In this document: positions 1 to 5,060 of the stretch, piece by piece | How positions within the stretch are numbered: the first letter of the stretch is position 1 | Layout of the letters: every line of letters starts with the position of its first letter | Assembly (NCBI GenBank): GCA_964469835.1 | Contig: CAYYBI010000566.1 | Location: 1 to 5,060 of the forward strand | DNA: 5,060 nucleotides | From: JAOTYV01 sp964469835 | GTDB taxonomy: Bacteria; Pseudomonadota; Alphaproteobacteria; UBA8366 | Reading direction: 5' to 3' | Translations under genes and position numbers: made by a program | Notes under the pieces: model-generated | Told to the model about the DNA's origin: nothing | The model's input: only the letters and a program-made list of their open reading frames with translations | Databases searched by the model: none

Positions 1-1
1 G

Positions 2-1393
2 GCCAGCGCCGATCCTCAGGTTATTTTTGCCCTGTTCGAAGCCGGCGTGGACGTCTTCCGGCTGAATTTCAGCCATGGCACCCATGACGACAAGAAACGC
101 AGCATCGAGGCGATCCGCAAGATCGAACGGGACGCCGGCCGGCCGATCGCCATCATGATGGATCTGCAGGGCCCGAAACTGCGGATCGGTAGCATCGCCG
201 ACGGCCCCATCACGCTGCGCGACGGCGACTCCTTCCGTCTCGACATGGACGAAGCGCCGGGCGACCAGTCGCGGGTCTCGCTGCCGCACAAGGAAATCTT
301 CGCGGCCCTGCAAGCGCCGACGGACCTGCTGCTCGACGACGGCAAAATTCGGCTCCGCGTTACCGAGTGCGGCCGCGATTTCGCGAACACCGAAGTGGTG
401 ACCGGCGGCCCCCTTTCCGACCGCAAGGGCGTCAACGTGCCCGGTGTCCTGCTGCCGCTGTCGGCGATCACCGACAAGGACCAAAAGGACCTGCGGTTCG
501 GGCTCGACAACGGCGTCGACTACGTGGCCCTGTCCTTCGTTCAACGGCCGCAGGATTTGGCCGACGCGCGCCGGCTGATCGCCGGCCGGGCGGCGCTGCT
601 GGCGAAGCTGGAGAAACCGGCGGCGATCGACAGTCTCGGCGAAATCGTCGAACTATCCGACGTGATCATGGTTGCGCGCGGCGATCTCGGTGTCGAAATG
701 CCGCCGGAAGAAGTGCCGGTGTTGCAAAAACGGATCATCGCCGCGTGCCGCGAAGCGGGCAAACCGGTGATCGTCGCCACACAGATGCTCGAATCGATGA
801 TCCACGCGCCAACCCCGACCCGGGCGGAGGCCTCCGATGTGGCGACCGCGGTCTATGACGGCGCCGACGCGGTGATGCTGTCGGCGGAAACCGCGGCCGG
901 CGACTATCCCATCGAAGCGGTGCAGATGATGAACCGCATTATCGAACATACCGAGCGCGACCCGCTGTATCGCGGCATTCGCGACGCGTCGCGCAGCGAG
1001 CCGGAGCCGACCGCCGCCGACGCGATCAGCGCCGCCGCGCGCCAGGTCGCCAAGACGCTTTCGGTGCGGGCGATCGTCACCTACACCACATCCGGCTCGA
1101 CCACGCTGCGCGCGGCGCGTGAGCGTCCCGAGGTGCCGGTGATCGGCCTGACGCCGAACATCAACACGGCGCGCCGGCTGTCGATGGTCTGGGGCGTTCA
1201 CAGCGTGACGACCCAGGACGCGCGCGATTTCGACGAAATGGTCGCCCGCGCGAGCTTCCATGCGCTGGAAGACGGCTTCGCCCAACCCGGCGACCGGATC
1301 GTCATCACCGCCGGTGTCCCTTTCGGCACCCCCGGCGCCACCAACATCCTGCGCATCGCCCGGGTGCAGGGAAAAGACGGCCGGATGCGCTAG
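2..1393 (+). CDS. pyk: Pyruvate kinase, 5' end cut by window edge
   Basis: Cytosolic glycolytic enzyme that converts phosphoenolpyruvate and ADP to pyruvate and ATP. The frame is open to the left edge, giving 463 visible residues. The visible start (ASADPQVIFALFEAG, then DVFRLNFSHG) matches the family just after the usual TLGPAS motif, so only about 15-25 residues are missing. The GTG at 47 is an internal Val, not a start. Visible landmarks are MDLQGPKLRIG; the catalytic Lys in LLAKLEKP (codon 605-607); the metal-site acids in LEK and in MVARGDLGVEMP; the ATQMLESM and PTPTRAEASDVATAVYDGADAVMLSAET signature parts; and a C-terminal domain with a TTSGSTT loop where fructose-1,6-bisphosphate binds in allosteric relatives. 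Length fits the usual 470-480 residues. The stop is TAG at 1391, followed by a hairpin. The family call is very secure; allosteric behaviour is not determined. Confidence 0.97.
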   Translation, partial: ASADPQVIFALFEAGVDVFRLNFSHGTHDDKKRSIEAIRKIERDAGRPIAIMMDLQGPKLRIGSIADGPITLRDGDSFRLDMDEAPGDQSRVSLPHKEIFAALQAPTDLLLDDGKIRLRVTECGRDFANTEVVTGGPLSDRKGVNVPGVLLPLSAITDKDQKDLRFGLDNGVDYVALSFVQRPQDLADARRLIAGRAALLAKLEKPAAIDSLGEIVELSDVIMVARGDLGVEMPPEEVPVLQKRIIAACREAGKPVIVATQMLESMIHAPTPTRAEASDVATAVYDGADAVMLSAETAAGDYPIEAVQMMNRIIEHTERDPLYRGIRDASRSEPEPTAADAISAAARQVAKTLSVRAIVTYTTSGSTTLRAARERPEVPVIGLTPNINTARRLSMVWGVHSVTTQDARDFDEMVARASFHALEDGFAQPGDRIVITAGVPFGTPGATNILRIARVQGKDGRMR

Positions 1394-1406
1394 GGATTCA
1401 CCGAAC

Positions 1407-1429
1407 TGCCGCGCGCGCGGCATTATTTT
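1407..1429 (+). terminator. Probable rho-independent terminator of pyk
   Basis: A perfect 16-nt palindrome at 1407-1422 (TGCCGCGC/GCGCGGCA) can fold as a 6-bp GC-rich stem with a GCGC loop. It starts 13 nt after the pyk stop and is followed directly by TTATTTT. The T tract is short and broken by one A, so termination may be partial. On the minus strand the stem has no following T run, so it fits pyk better than the opposing gene. Confidence 0.7.
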
Positions 1430-1498
1430 CGCATTCTCCGCTGAGACGCTCCTTTGCGAATCGGCATGAAATTTTGCCTTAGGCCAACCGTTTCCAAT

Positions 1499-1534
1499 TG
1501 ATCGGTGGCGCCATTCTCTGCGCAGCTCCGATCA
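1499..1534. repeat. Inverted repeat between the convergent genes
   Basis: TGATCGG at 1499-1505 and CCGATCA at 1528-1534 are exact reverse complements separated by 22 nt. The element lies just past the 3' end of the minus-strand small gene and could form a hairpin in its transcript. There is no T run after it on the minus strand, so it is not a standard intrinsic terminator. It could serve as an mRNA-end stabiliser or be chance. Confidence 0.3.
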
Positions 1535-1553
1535 TCATGCCCAGCCGTGCCTG

Positions 1554-1799
1554 TTACCGGGCCACAGCATTCCAAGTGGACATGCGCCCGAGCTCACATT
1601 TGCCGATTGTGGCAATGGGTCTAGACATACCGCCTTGGCCTGAGAAACAAATCGGAATGACAGCCCATGGCGCAGCCGACATGTATGCCGTTTGCTCAAC
1701 GAAATTAGTTTTTCCGGAATGGCCAATCGATGGGACCAACAGCGCAATCCCGACGATACCGGCGATTAGAAATTTTTTCCAAATTGCAATTCGCACCAT
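1554..1799 (-). CDS. Small putative exported protein, unrecognised
   Basis: This 81-residue protein is not one I recognise. The start is ATG at 1799, with a GGAG ribosome site at 1807-1810 and 7-nt spacing; the GTG one codon upstream (1802) lies too close to that site. The N-terminus looks like a Sec signal peptide or membrane anchor: basic residues (MVRIAIWKK), a hydrophobic stretch (FLIAGIVGIALLVP), then SIGHS-G as a possible cleavage site. The remaining roughly 53 residues contain two cysteines (VIPIC and GKC) that could form a disulfide once exported, and several Gly. It ends with TAA at 1554. Codons are much less GC-biased than in the neighbours; by hand count 1621-1800 is about 49% GC against 70% for 181-240 in pyk. 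It lies 74 bp downstream of the tautomerase in the same direction, so co-transcription is possible. It is preferred over the opposite-strand frame because of the ribosome site and signal sequence. Function is unknown. Confidence 0.55.
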   Translation of the reverse strand: MVRIAIWKKFLIAGIVGIALLVPSIGHSGKTNFVEQTAYMSAAPWAVIPICFSGQGGMSRPIATIGKCELGRMSTWNAVAR

Positions 1800-1806
1800 C
1801 ACTCGT

Positions 1807-1810
1807 CTCC
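1807..1810 (-). promoter_or_regulatory. Ribosome binding site of the small exported protein
   Basis: On the minus strand the sequence reads GGAG-ACGAGTG-ATG, a good Shine-Dalgarno core 7 nt before the ATG at 1799. This site is the main reason for taking the minus-strand frame as the real gene in this stretch and for choosing ATG at 1799 over the GTG at 1802. Confidence 0.6.
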
Positions 1811-1873
1811 AAAATGCATTACACGCCGTGGAAACCGGCCACGAACATGCGCAGCCGGTCTCCTGAAGCGCGT

Positions 1874-2095
1874 TTAATCGCCTGAGCCCTGCAACGCCTT
1901 GACATCGGCGGCCGTGAGCGCCTTGCCGCCGATACCCCAGGCACCGCTGGCGACCTCCTGGACGCGGACCCAGGTGACGCCGCGCAGGGCTTCGCCTTCG
2001 ATCTCCACCATGGTGTTCGTGACTTTCTCGATCATGTCCTTCTTCTGGTCAGGGGTGAAAACACCTTCGATCAATTGAATGTCGACGAGTGGCAT
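1874..2095 (-). CDS. Tautomerase, 4-oxalocrotonate tautomerase superfamily
   Basis: A 73-residue protein beginning MPLVDIQLIEG. After Met removal Pro1 is the N-terminal catalytic base typical of this superfamily of small beta-alpha-beta keto-enol tautomerases, which usually act as cytosolic oligomers. The start at 2095 is fixed by the MP motif and by AAAGGAA upstream. The frame remains open to 2236, but that extension has no family similarity. The core QEVASGAWGIGGKALTAADV matches the family GxFGIGG region, with Trp52 where 4-OT has Phe50. Against 4-OT, position 11 is Val rather than Arg, and an ungapped alignment puts Trp41 where Arg39 sits; Arg43 lies two residues away and might substitute. 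It is therefore probably not a true 4-oxalocrotonate enzyme, and the substrate is unknown. It is divergent from the winged-helix regulator across a 250-bp control region and may be controlled by it. A possible co-transcribed small exported protein follows. Confidence 0.88.
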   Translation of the reverse strand: MPLVDIQLIEGVFTPDQKKDMIEKVTNTMVEIEGEALRGVTWVRVQEVASGAWGIGGKALTAADVKALQGSGD

Positions 2096-2101
2096 GACGT
2101 T

Positions 2102-2105
2102 TCCT
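2102..2105 (-). promoter_or_regulatory. Ribosome binding site of the tautomerase
   Basis: The minus strand reads AAAGGAAACGTC-ATG. The AGGA core lies 6 nt before the ATG at 2095. This supports the short start, which exposes the catalytic Pro, over longer readings of the same frame. Confidence 0.75.
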
Positions 2106-2186
2106 TTCGTATATTTCTCGGGTTTCAGCGCGTCGGGACCAACCCGTTGCGTAAGGACATGAGTAGACGGCAACGCAAATGCATGC

Positions 2187-2230
2187 TTGAGGACGAGTTG
2201 AACAATTCTTGAGGAATGACTGAGGAATTT
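2187..2230. repeat. Four 11-bp direct repeats, candidate operator
   Basis: Four units follow one another with no gap: TTGAGGA at 2187, TTGAACA at 2198, TTGAGGA at 2209 and CTGAGGA at 2220, each completed by 4 more bases to make 11 bp. Units 3 and 4 also share the next AAT. The TGAGGA core is exact in units 1, 3 and 4 and matches 4 of 6 bases in unit 2. The spacing of 11 bp puts every copy on about the same face of the helix. It lies in the divergent region, ending about 48 bp before the -35 of the regulator promoter and starting 92 bp upstream of the tautomerase start. OmpR/PhoB-type winged helices are known to bind tandem direct repeats of about 11 bp, and the adjacent gene encodes such a domain. 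Binding by that protein is an inference. Confidence 0.55.
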
Positions 2231-2277
2231 TCCCAATCAGGGTGACGGATTGCAGCGGGGCGTCTTCCTATGGTTTC

Positions 2278-2305
2278 TCGACAACCGGCGACATCGCTCT
2301 ACAAT
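2278..2305 (+). promoter_or_regulatory. Putative sigma70-type promoter of the regulator gene
   Basis: TCGACA at 2278-2283 (5 of 6 to TTGACA) and TACAAT at 2300-2305 (5 of 6 to TATAAT) are 16 bp apart. Initiation would be expected near 2312, giving a leader of about 34 nt before the regulator ATG. That start point falls inside the AGGA ribosome site of the short leader frame, so transcripts from this promoter may translate the leader poorly. The 11-bp repeats lie upstream at roughly -125 to -82, a position more compatible with activation than with direct blocking. Confidence 0.5.
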
Positions 2306-2319
2306 CGACAGGAATCAGC

Positions 2320-2349
2320 ATGGGTAAGACATTGCAGCCGCGCCTATGA
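2320..2349 (+). CDS. Possible nine-residue leader ORF overlapping the regulator start
   Basis: ATG at 2320 is preceded by AGGA (2310-2313) at 6-nt spacing and encodes MGKTLQPRL followed by TGA at 2347-2349. Its stop overlaps the regulator start codon (2346-2348) as ATGA, the classic arrangement for translational coupling. The regulator ATG has no clear Shine-Dalgarno of its own, which makes re-initiation from this leader a reasonable idea. The caveat is that the predicted transcription start near 2312 would trim the leader ribosome site, so the leader would need an upstream start. The peptide itself has no recognisable function. Confidence 0.3.
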   Translation: MGKTLQPRL

Positions 2350-3899
2350 TTTTCGAATTCGACGACTGGGAGCTTGATACGGAGCTTTACGAACTCCGGC
2401 GGAACGGCCGGCCCTGCAAGGTTGAGCCGCAGGCCTTCGATCTGCTGCATTTCCTGGCGCGCAACAACGATCGTGTCGTCAGCAGGGACGAAATCGTCGA
2501 CGAAATCTGGGACGGCCGTATCGTCACCGAGGCCACCATATCGACATGTCTCAAGGCCGCGCGTCAGGCGGTCGGCGATGACGGACGGGCGCAGCGCCTC
2601 ATTCGGACGGTGCATGGGCGCGGTTTTCGTTTTGTCGGCGAGGTTTCCACCGTGGAGGGATCCCCGCCCAAGCCTCCTCAACCGAATGCCGACACCGCGA
2701 ACCGGGCCGGACCGCGACAAGGCGCATCGGAGAAACCTGTCTTGGCGGTCCTCCCCTTCGACAATCTGAGCGCCGATGTCGACGAATATTTCGCCGACGA
2801 CCTGACCGAAGACATCATTACCAACCTGTCGCGATTTCGCGAACTCCGGGTCATCGCGCGCACGTCGACTTTTCGGTTCAAGGGACGCGCGATCAACCTG
2901 CCCGAACTTTGCGCCGAACTGAATGCCGGCTATGTCGTCGAAGGCAGTGTCCGGCGCGCCGCGGGACGCGTGCGCATTACCGCGCAACTGATCGATGCGG
3001 CGACCGGCGTGCATCTGTGGGCCGACAGCTATGACCGCGAGATGGAAGATATTTTCGCGGTTCAGGACGAGGTCACCCGTACGATCGCCGCGATGCTCGA
3101 CGTTCAAATTCAGGACGTCGCGCTGCAGCGCTCCCTCAGGAAAAGCCCCGCGGAACTGGACGCGTATGACTGCGTATTGCGAGCGCGGCGGTATACGTCG
3201 ACGCTCAGCGCGGAAATGCATGCCGAGGCGCGAGATCTGCTTGAAAAAGCCATCGTGCTCGATCCCGCCAATGCCGATGCGCATGCGTTGCTGGGGAACG
3301 TTTATCTTGCCGAGCATCGCTTCGATGCCAATCCACGCCCGGACCCGATCGGTCGCGCCCTGAAGATGGCCGAGACCGCAACCCGCCTCGACCCGCAAAA
3401 CGCCTATGCCCGCTGCTGGCTCGCCATCGTGCATTTTTTCCGCGGCGAAAACAGTCTGTTCGAAGCGGAGGCGCAGCGCGCGCTAAATTTGAACCCCAAC
3501 GACCCCGAAACGCTCGCCGATATCGGCCATTATCTGGCGTTCATGGGCGAATTCGAACGCGGGATCGACCTATCGACAAGGGCGCAGCGTCTCAATCCGC
3601 TGCATCCGGGCTGGTATTATTTCAGTTTTGCCCGGTATCACTATGACCGGCGCGAATACGAAAAATCTCTCGCCGATGTCGAACGCATAAGCCTACCGCA
3701 TTTTTACTGGACGCATCTCTTGAAGGCGGCAGCACTCGGTCAGCTGCAACGGCGCGAGGCGGCGGAGGCATCGCTTGAACAGATCTACACGGTCAAGCCC
3801 GACTTCGCGGCCCGGGCGGAATTGCAGAAATGGAACGCCGCGCCGCACGACCTCGAGCACCTTCTCGAAGGCCTCCGCAAGGCGGGCCTCCGCGAGTGA
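2346..3899 (+). CDS. Winged-helix transcriptional regulator with TolB-like and TPR domains
   Basis: A 517-residue protein with three parts. Residues 1-100 are an OmpR/PhoB-type winged helix: FDLLHFLARN and VSRDEIVDEIWDG, a recognition helix around TEATISTCLKAARQAVGDD (61-79), and the wing RTVHGRGFRFVGEV. Residues 101-130 are a Pro-rich linker. Residues 131-255 are a TolB/FlgO-like domain (LAVLPFDNLS, FADDLTEDIITNLSRF, YVVEGSVRR, LWADSYDRE). The rest is TPR-like helical repeats (for example KAIVLDPANADAHALLGNVY, 301-320, and RALNLNPNDPETLADIGHYL, 378-397). No receiver domain and no membrane segment are visible, so it should be cytosolic and sense its signal through the TPR or TolB-like part, unlike membrane-bound CadC/ToxR. 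The layout recalls HilA (winged helix plus TPR). The start is the first ATG after an in-frame stop at 2325. It is convergent with the next gene, with only 24 bp between stops. Targets are unknown; the 11-bp repeats upstream are a candidate. Confidence 0.9.
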   Translation: MIFEFDDWELDTELYELRRNGRPCKVEPQAFDLLHFLARNNDRVVSRDEIVDEIWDGRIVTEATISTCLKAARQAVGDDGRAQRLIRTVHGRGFRFVGEVSTVEGSPPKPPQPNADTANRAGPRQGASEKPVLAVLPFDNLSADVDEYFADDLTEDIITNLSRFRELRVIARTSTFRFKGRAINLPELCAELNAGYVVEGSVRRAAGRVRITAQLIDAATGVHLWADSYDREMEDIFAVQDEVTRTIAAMLDVQIQDVALQRSLRKSPAELDAYDCVLRARRYTSTLSAEMHAEARDLLEKAIVLDPANADAHALLGNVYLAEHRFDANPRPDPIGRALKMAETATRLDPQNAYARCWLAIVHFFRGENSLFEAEAQRALNLNPNDPETLADIGHYLAFMGEFERGIDLSTRAQRLNPLHPGWYYFSFARYHYDRREYEKSLADVERISLPHFYWTHLLKAAALGQLQRREAAEASLEQIYTVKPDFAARAELQKWNAAPHDLEHLLEGLRKAGLRE

Positions 3900-3923
3900 G
3901 CACATGCGGTGGCGGACAAAGGC

Positions 3924-4196
3924 TTACCGGTTATAGCCGACCGGGAACCAGATGCCGGGGATCAGCGGCAGCCCCATATTGGGTTGCACGTAGTCGCCAT
4001 CGAGCGATTCGATTTCCACGTCTTCGACGAATTTGGCGATCGGCGGTAGGTCGCCGCCGTCGAACAGGCGTTCGCGCATGACGGCGATCGCGGCGTCCTT
4101 ATCGTCCGCCGTCACGCCGCAGCCATGGCGCAGCCGCACCGGCACGTTGTGGTCGTCCGGGTCGAAGTCGAACTCGAACCAAAACCTGCGCATCAT
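3924..4196 (-). CDS. Conserved hypothetical protein, 90 residues
   Basis: A small, acidic, soluble protein without signal peptide or membrane segment. From memory it resembles a family of short unknown-function proteins with the pattern RFWFEFD..., a central GCGVTA.D..DA, an EDVEIESLD region and a C-terminal PNMG.P...G.WFP; here these are at about residues 4-10, 25-36, 58-66 and 72-85. The conserved aromatic ends and the GCGVTA motif suggest a compact fold, but no catalytic role can be read from the sequence. Two adjacent ATGs (4196 and 4193) are possible starts; an AGGA at 4208-4211 is 11 nt before the first, a loose fit, so the start is uncertain by one codon. It follows the CoA-transferase gene by 59 bp in the same direction, and the two may share a transcript. 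The 3' end faces the regulator gene, and no hairpin is visible in the 24 bp between them. Confidence 0.8.
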   Translation of the reverse strand: MMRRFWFEFDFDPDDHNVPVRLRHGCGVTADDKDAAIAVMRERLFDGGDLPPIAKFVEDVEIESLDGDYVQPNMGLPLIPGIWFPVGYNR

Positions 4197-4255
4197 GACG
4201 GGGGTAATCCTGCATCAAGTTTCATGGGCGTGTCTTGTGCGCTCATACCGTTTTT

Positions 4256-5060
4256 TTACGCGTCCGCGCTGCCGATCGCACCCTTTTCTTCGAGGGCCGA
4301 AATCTCATCCTCGCCCATGCCGAGAAGATCGCGCAGCACGGCGCGGGTGTCGGCGCCCTGCTTTCGGCCGGCCCATCGGATCTCGCCGGGCGTCGCCGAC
4401 AGCTTCGGGACCACATTGACCACCTTTACCGATCCCAGCGTGTCGTCCGGCACCTCGACCACCATATCCCGCGCGGCGAAATGCGGATCGGCGAAAGTGT
4501 CCGCCACCGTATAAATCGGCGCCGCCGGTACCCCGCCCTCCAGCAATATACGATAAAGATCTTCCATGGCGTGGCGCGTTGTCCAGGACTCGACAATCTC
4601 CTCCAGCTCGGACTGATTGGCGGACCGGTTCTCGGCAGCGGCGAAACGCGGGTCCTCGGCAAGCTCCGGCCGACCCATGGTGCGCATAAGGTCGCGAAAC
4701 GTCCGGTCGTTGCCCGCCGCGATGTGGATGTGCCGGCCGTCGCCGGTGAGATACAGATTATTCGGCACATGGCCCGGCATCGCCGATCCGGTGCGCGTCG
4801 GCACTTCGCCCAGCTTGTCATAGGCGGGTACAAACCCCTCCATGAAGCTGAAGGCGGATTCGTATAGCGCGGCGTCAACGCATTGGCCCGCGCCTATCCG
4901 GTCCCGGTGATGCAGCGCCATCAGCGCGGCCGATGTTGCATAGAGCCCGGTTACATAGTCGGTCAGCGGCATGGCGACCCGGGCCGGCGGCCGGTCGGGG
5001 TCTCCCATGAGGATCCCGGCAACGTGGCTGATGCCGGTGTTGCCCAGGTATTCCACGGTG
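4256..5060 (-). CDS. CaiB/BaiF family III CoA-transferase, N-terminus beyond window
   Basis: Transfers coenzyme A between an acyl-CoA and a free carboxylic acid through an aspartyl-CoA intermediate, in the cytosol, usually as an interlocked dimer. The frame is open to the right edge; the GTG at 5054-5056 is an internal Val, not a start. About 267 residues are visible of a usual 400-430, so roughly 135 N-terminal residues are missing. The Asp in MPLTDYVTGLYA (codon 4958-4960) fits the catalytic Asp169 of formyl-CoA transferase. Other family features are GAGQCVDAALYESA, the HIHIAAGNDRTFRDLM segment, and GVPAAPIYTVADTFADPHFAARDMVVEV near the C-terminus. The substrate cannot be told: the family includes formyl-, carnitine-, glutarate- and mesaconate-type enzymes. 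The stop is TAA at 4256. The 90-residue conserved protein follows on the same strand. Confidence 0.93.
   Translation of the reverse strand, partial: TVEYLGNTGISHVAGILMGDPDRPPARVAMPLTDYVTGLYATSAALMALHHRDRIGAGQCVDAALYESAFSFMEGFVPAYDKLGEVPTRTGSAMPGHVPNNLYLTGDGRHIHIAAGNDRTFRDLMRTMGRPELAEDPRFAAAENRSANQSELEEIVESWTTRHAMEDLYRILLEGGVPAAPIYTVADTFADPHFAARDMVVEVPDDTLGSVKVVNVVPKLSATPGEIRWAGRKQGADTRAVLRDLLGMGEDEISALEEKGAIGSADA

Noticed and set aside
47..49. GTG as the start of pyruvate kinase
   Set aside because: The frame is open upstream to the window edge and the upstream residues (ASADPQVIFALFEAG) match the family, so this is an internal Val.
653..1423. Long minus-strand frame of 256 codons opposite pyk
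   Set aside because: It is a typical GC-rich antisense shadow, with His/Arg/Gly-rich low-complexity product, over a clearly coding gene.
1834..1859. ACCGGC/GCCGGT inverted repeat after the tautomerase stop as a terminator
   Set aside because: Only 6 bp with a 14-nt loop and no real T run on the minus strand; could be chance in GC-rich DNA.
1498..1866. Plus-strand frame of 122 codons over the AT-richer region
   Set aside because: It starts with TTG, has no Shine-Dalgarno before it, and its product has no recognisable features. The overlapping minus-strand frame has GGAG at good spacing and a signal peptide.
2096..2236. N-terminal extension of the tautomerase to 2236
   Set aside because: The extra 47 residues have no similarity to the family, would bury the catalytic Pro, and overlap the repeat array. 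A good ribosome site precedes the short start.
2268..3434. Minus-strand frame of 388 codons opposite the regulator
   Set aside because: It is long only because high GC removes stops from the antisense frame. Its product resembles no family and its 5' region overlaps the secure regulator domains.
4193..4246. Minus-strand mini-ORF of 17 residues overlapping the 90-residue gene start as ATGA
   Set aside because: It has no Shine-Dalgarno and follows an A-rich stretch. The overlap arises easily from the double ATG, so there is too little support to call it.
4226..4257. GU-containing stem followed by seven T on the plus strand, as a terminator
   Set aside because: The stem is weak with several G-U pairs, the T run begins 6 nt after it, and no plus-strand gene ends near; the regulator stops over 300 nt earlier.
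4235..4867. Plus-strand frame of 210 codons opposite the CoA-transferase
   Set aside because: Antisense shadow; the minus strand carries the family motifs.

Overview
The window looks like an ordinary chromosomal stretch from a high-GC alphaproteobacterium, most likely Rhodospirillales-like. That placement is an inference from the alphaproteobacterial style of the pyruvate kinase (LAKLEKPAAI catalytic strand), the GC-rich third codon positions, and the winged-helix/TolB-like/TPR regulator, a type common in this class. No rRNA, tRNA, CRISPR array, insertion sequence or phage gene was seen.

Layout from left to right. (1) 2-1393, plus strand: pyruvate kinase, missing only its first few residues at the window edge and closed by a GC hairpin at 1407-1422. 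(2) 1394-1873: an AT-richer island whose best gene reads on the minus strand (1554-1799). It is an unrecognised 81-residue protein with a signal-peptide-like N-terminus and two cysteines. (3) 1874-2095, minus strand: a 73-residue tautomerase of the 4-oxalocrotonate tautomerase superfamily with the catalytic Pro1 but without the usual Arg11. It may share a transcript with the small exported protein downstream. (4) 2096-2345: a divergent control region. It holds four 11-bp direct repeats in exact register (2187-2230), a good sigma70-type promoter reading right (2278-2305), and a nine-codon leader reading frame with a strong ribosome site that overlaps the regulator start as ATGA. (5) 2346-3899, plus strand: a 517-residue soluble regulator with an OmpR/PhoB-type winged helix, a TolB-like domain and TPR repeats. 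(6) 3924-4196, minus strand: a 90-residue conserved protein of unknown function. (7) 4256-5060, minus strand: the C-terminal two thirds of a CaiB/BaiF family III CoA-transferase, cut by the right edge and including the catalytic Asp.

How the parts may work together. Pyruvate kinase is central glycolysis and looks independent of the rest. The regulator and the tautomerase are divergent and share the repeat region. OmpR/PhoB-type winged helices often bind tandem direct repeats about 11 bp apart, so the array is a good candidate operator for the regulator, controlling itself, the tautomerase, or both. This is the most interesting point in the window. The CoA-transferase and the 90-residue protein are codirectional and 59 bp apart and may form an operon of acyl-CoA metabolism. 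Nothing here amounts to a clearly new multi-gene system.
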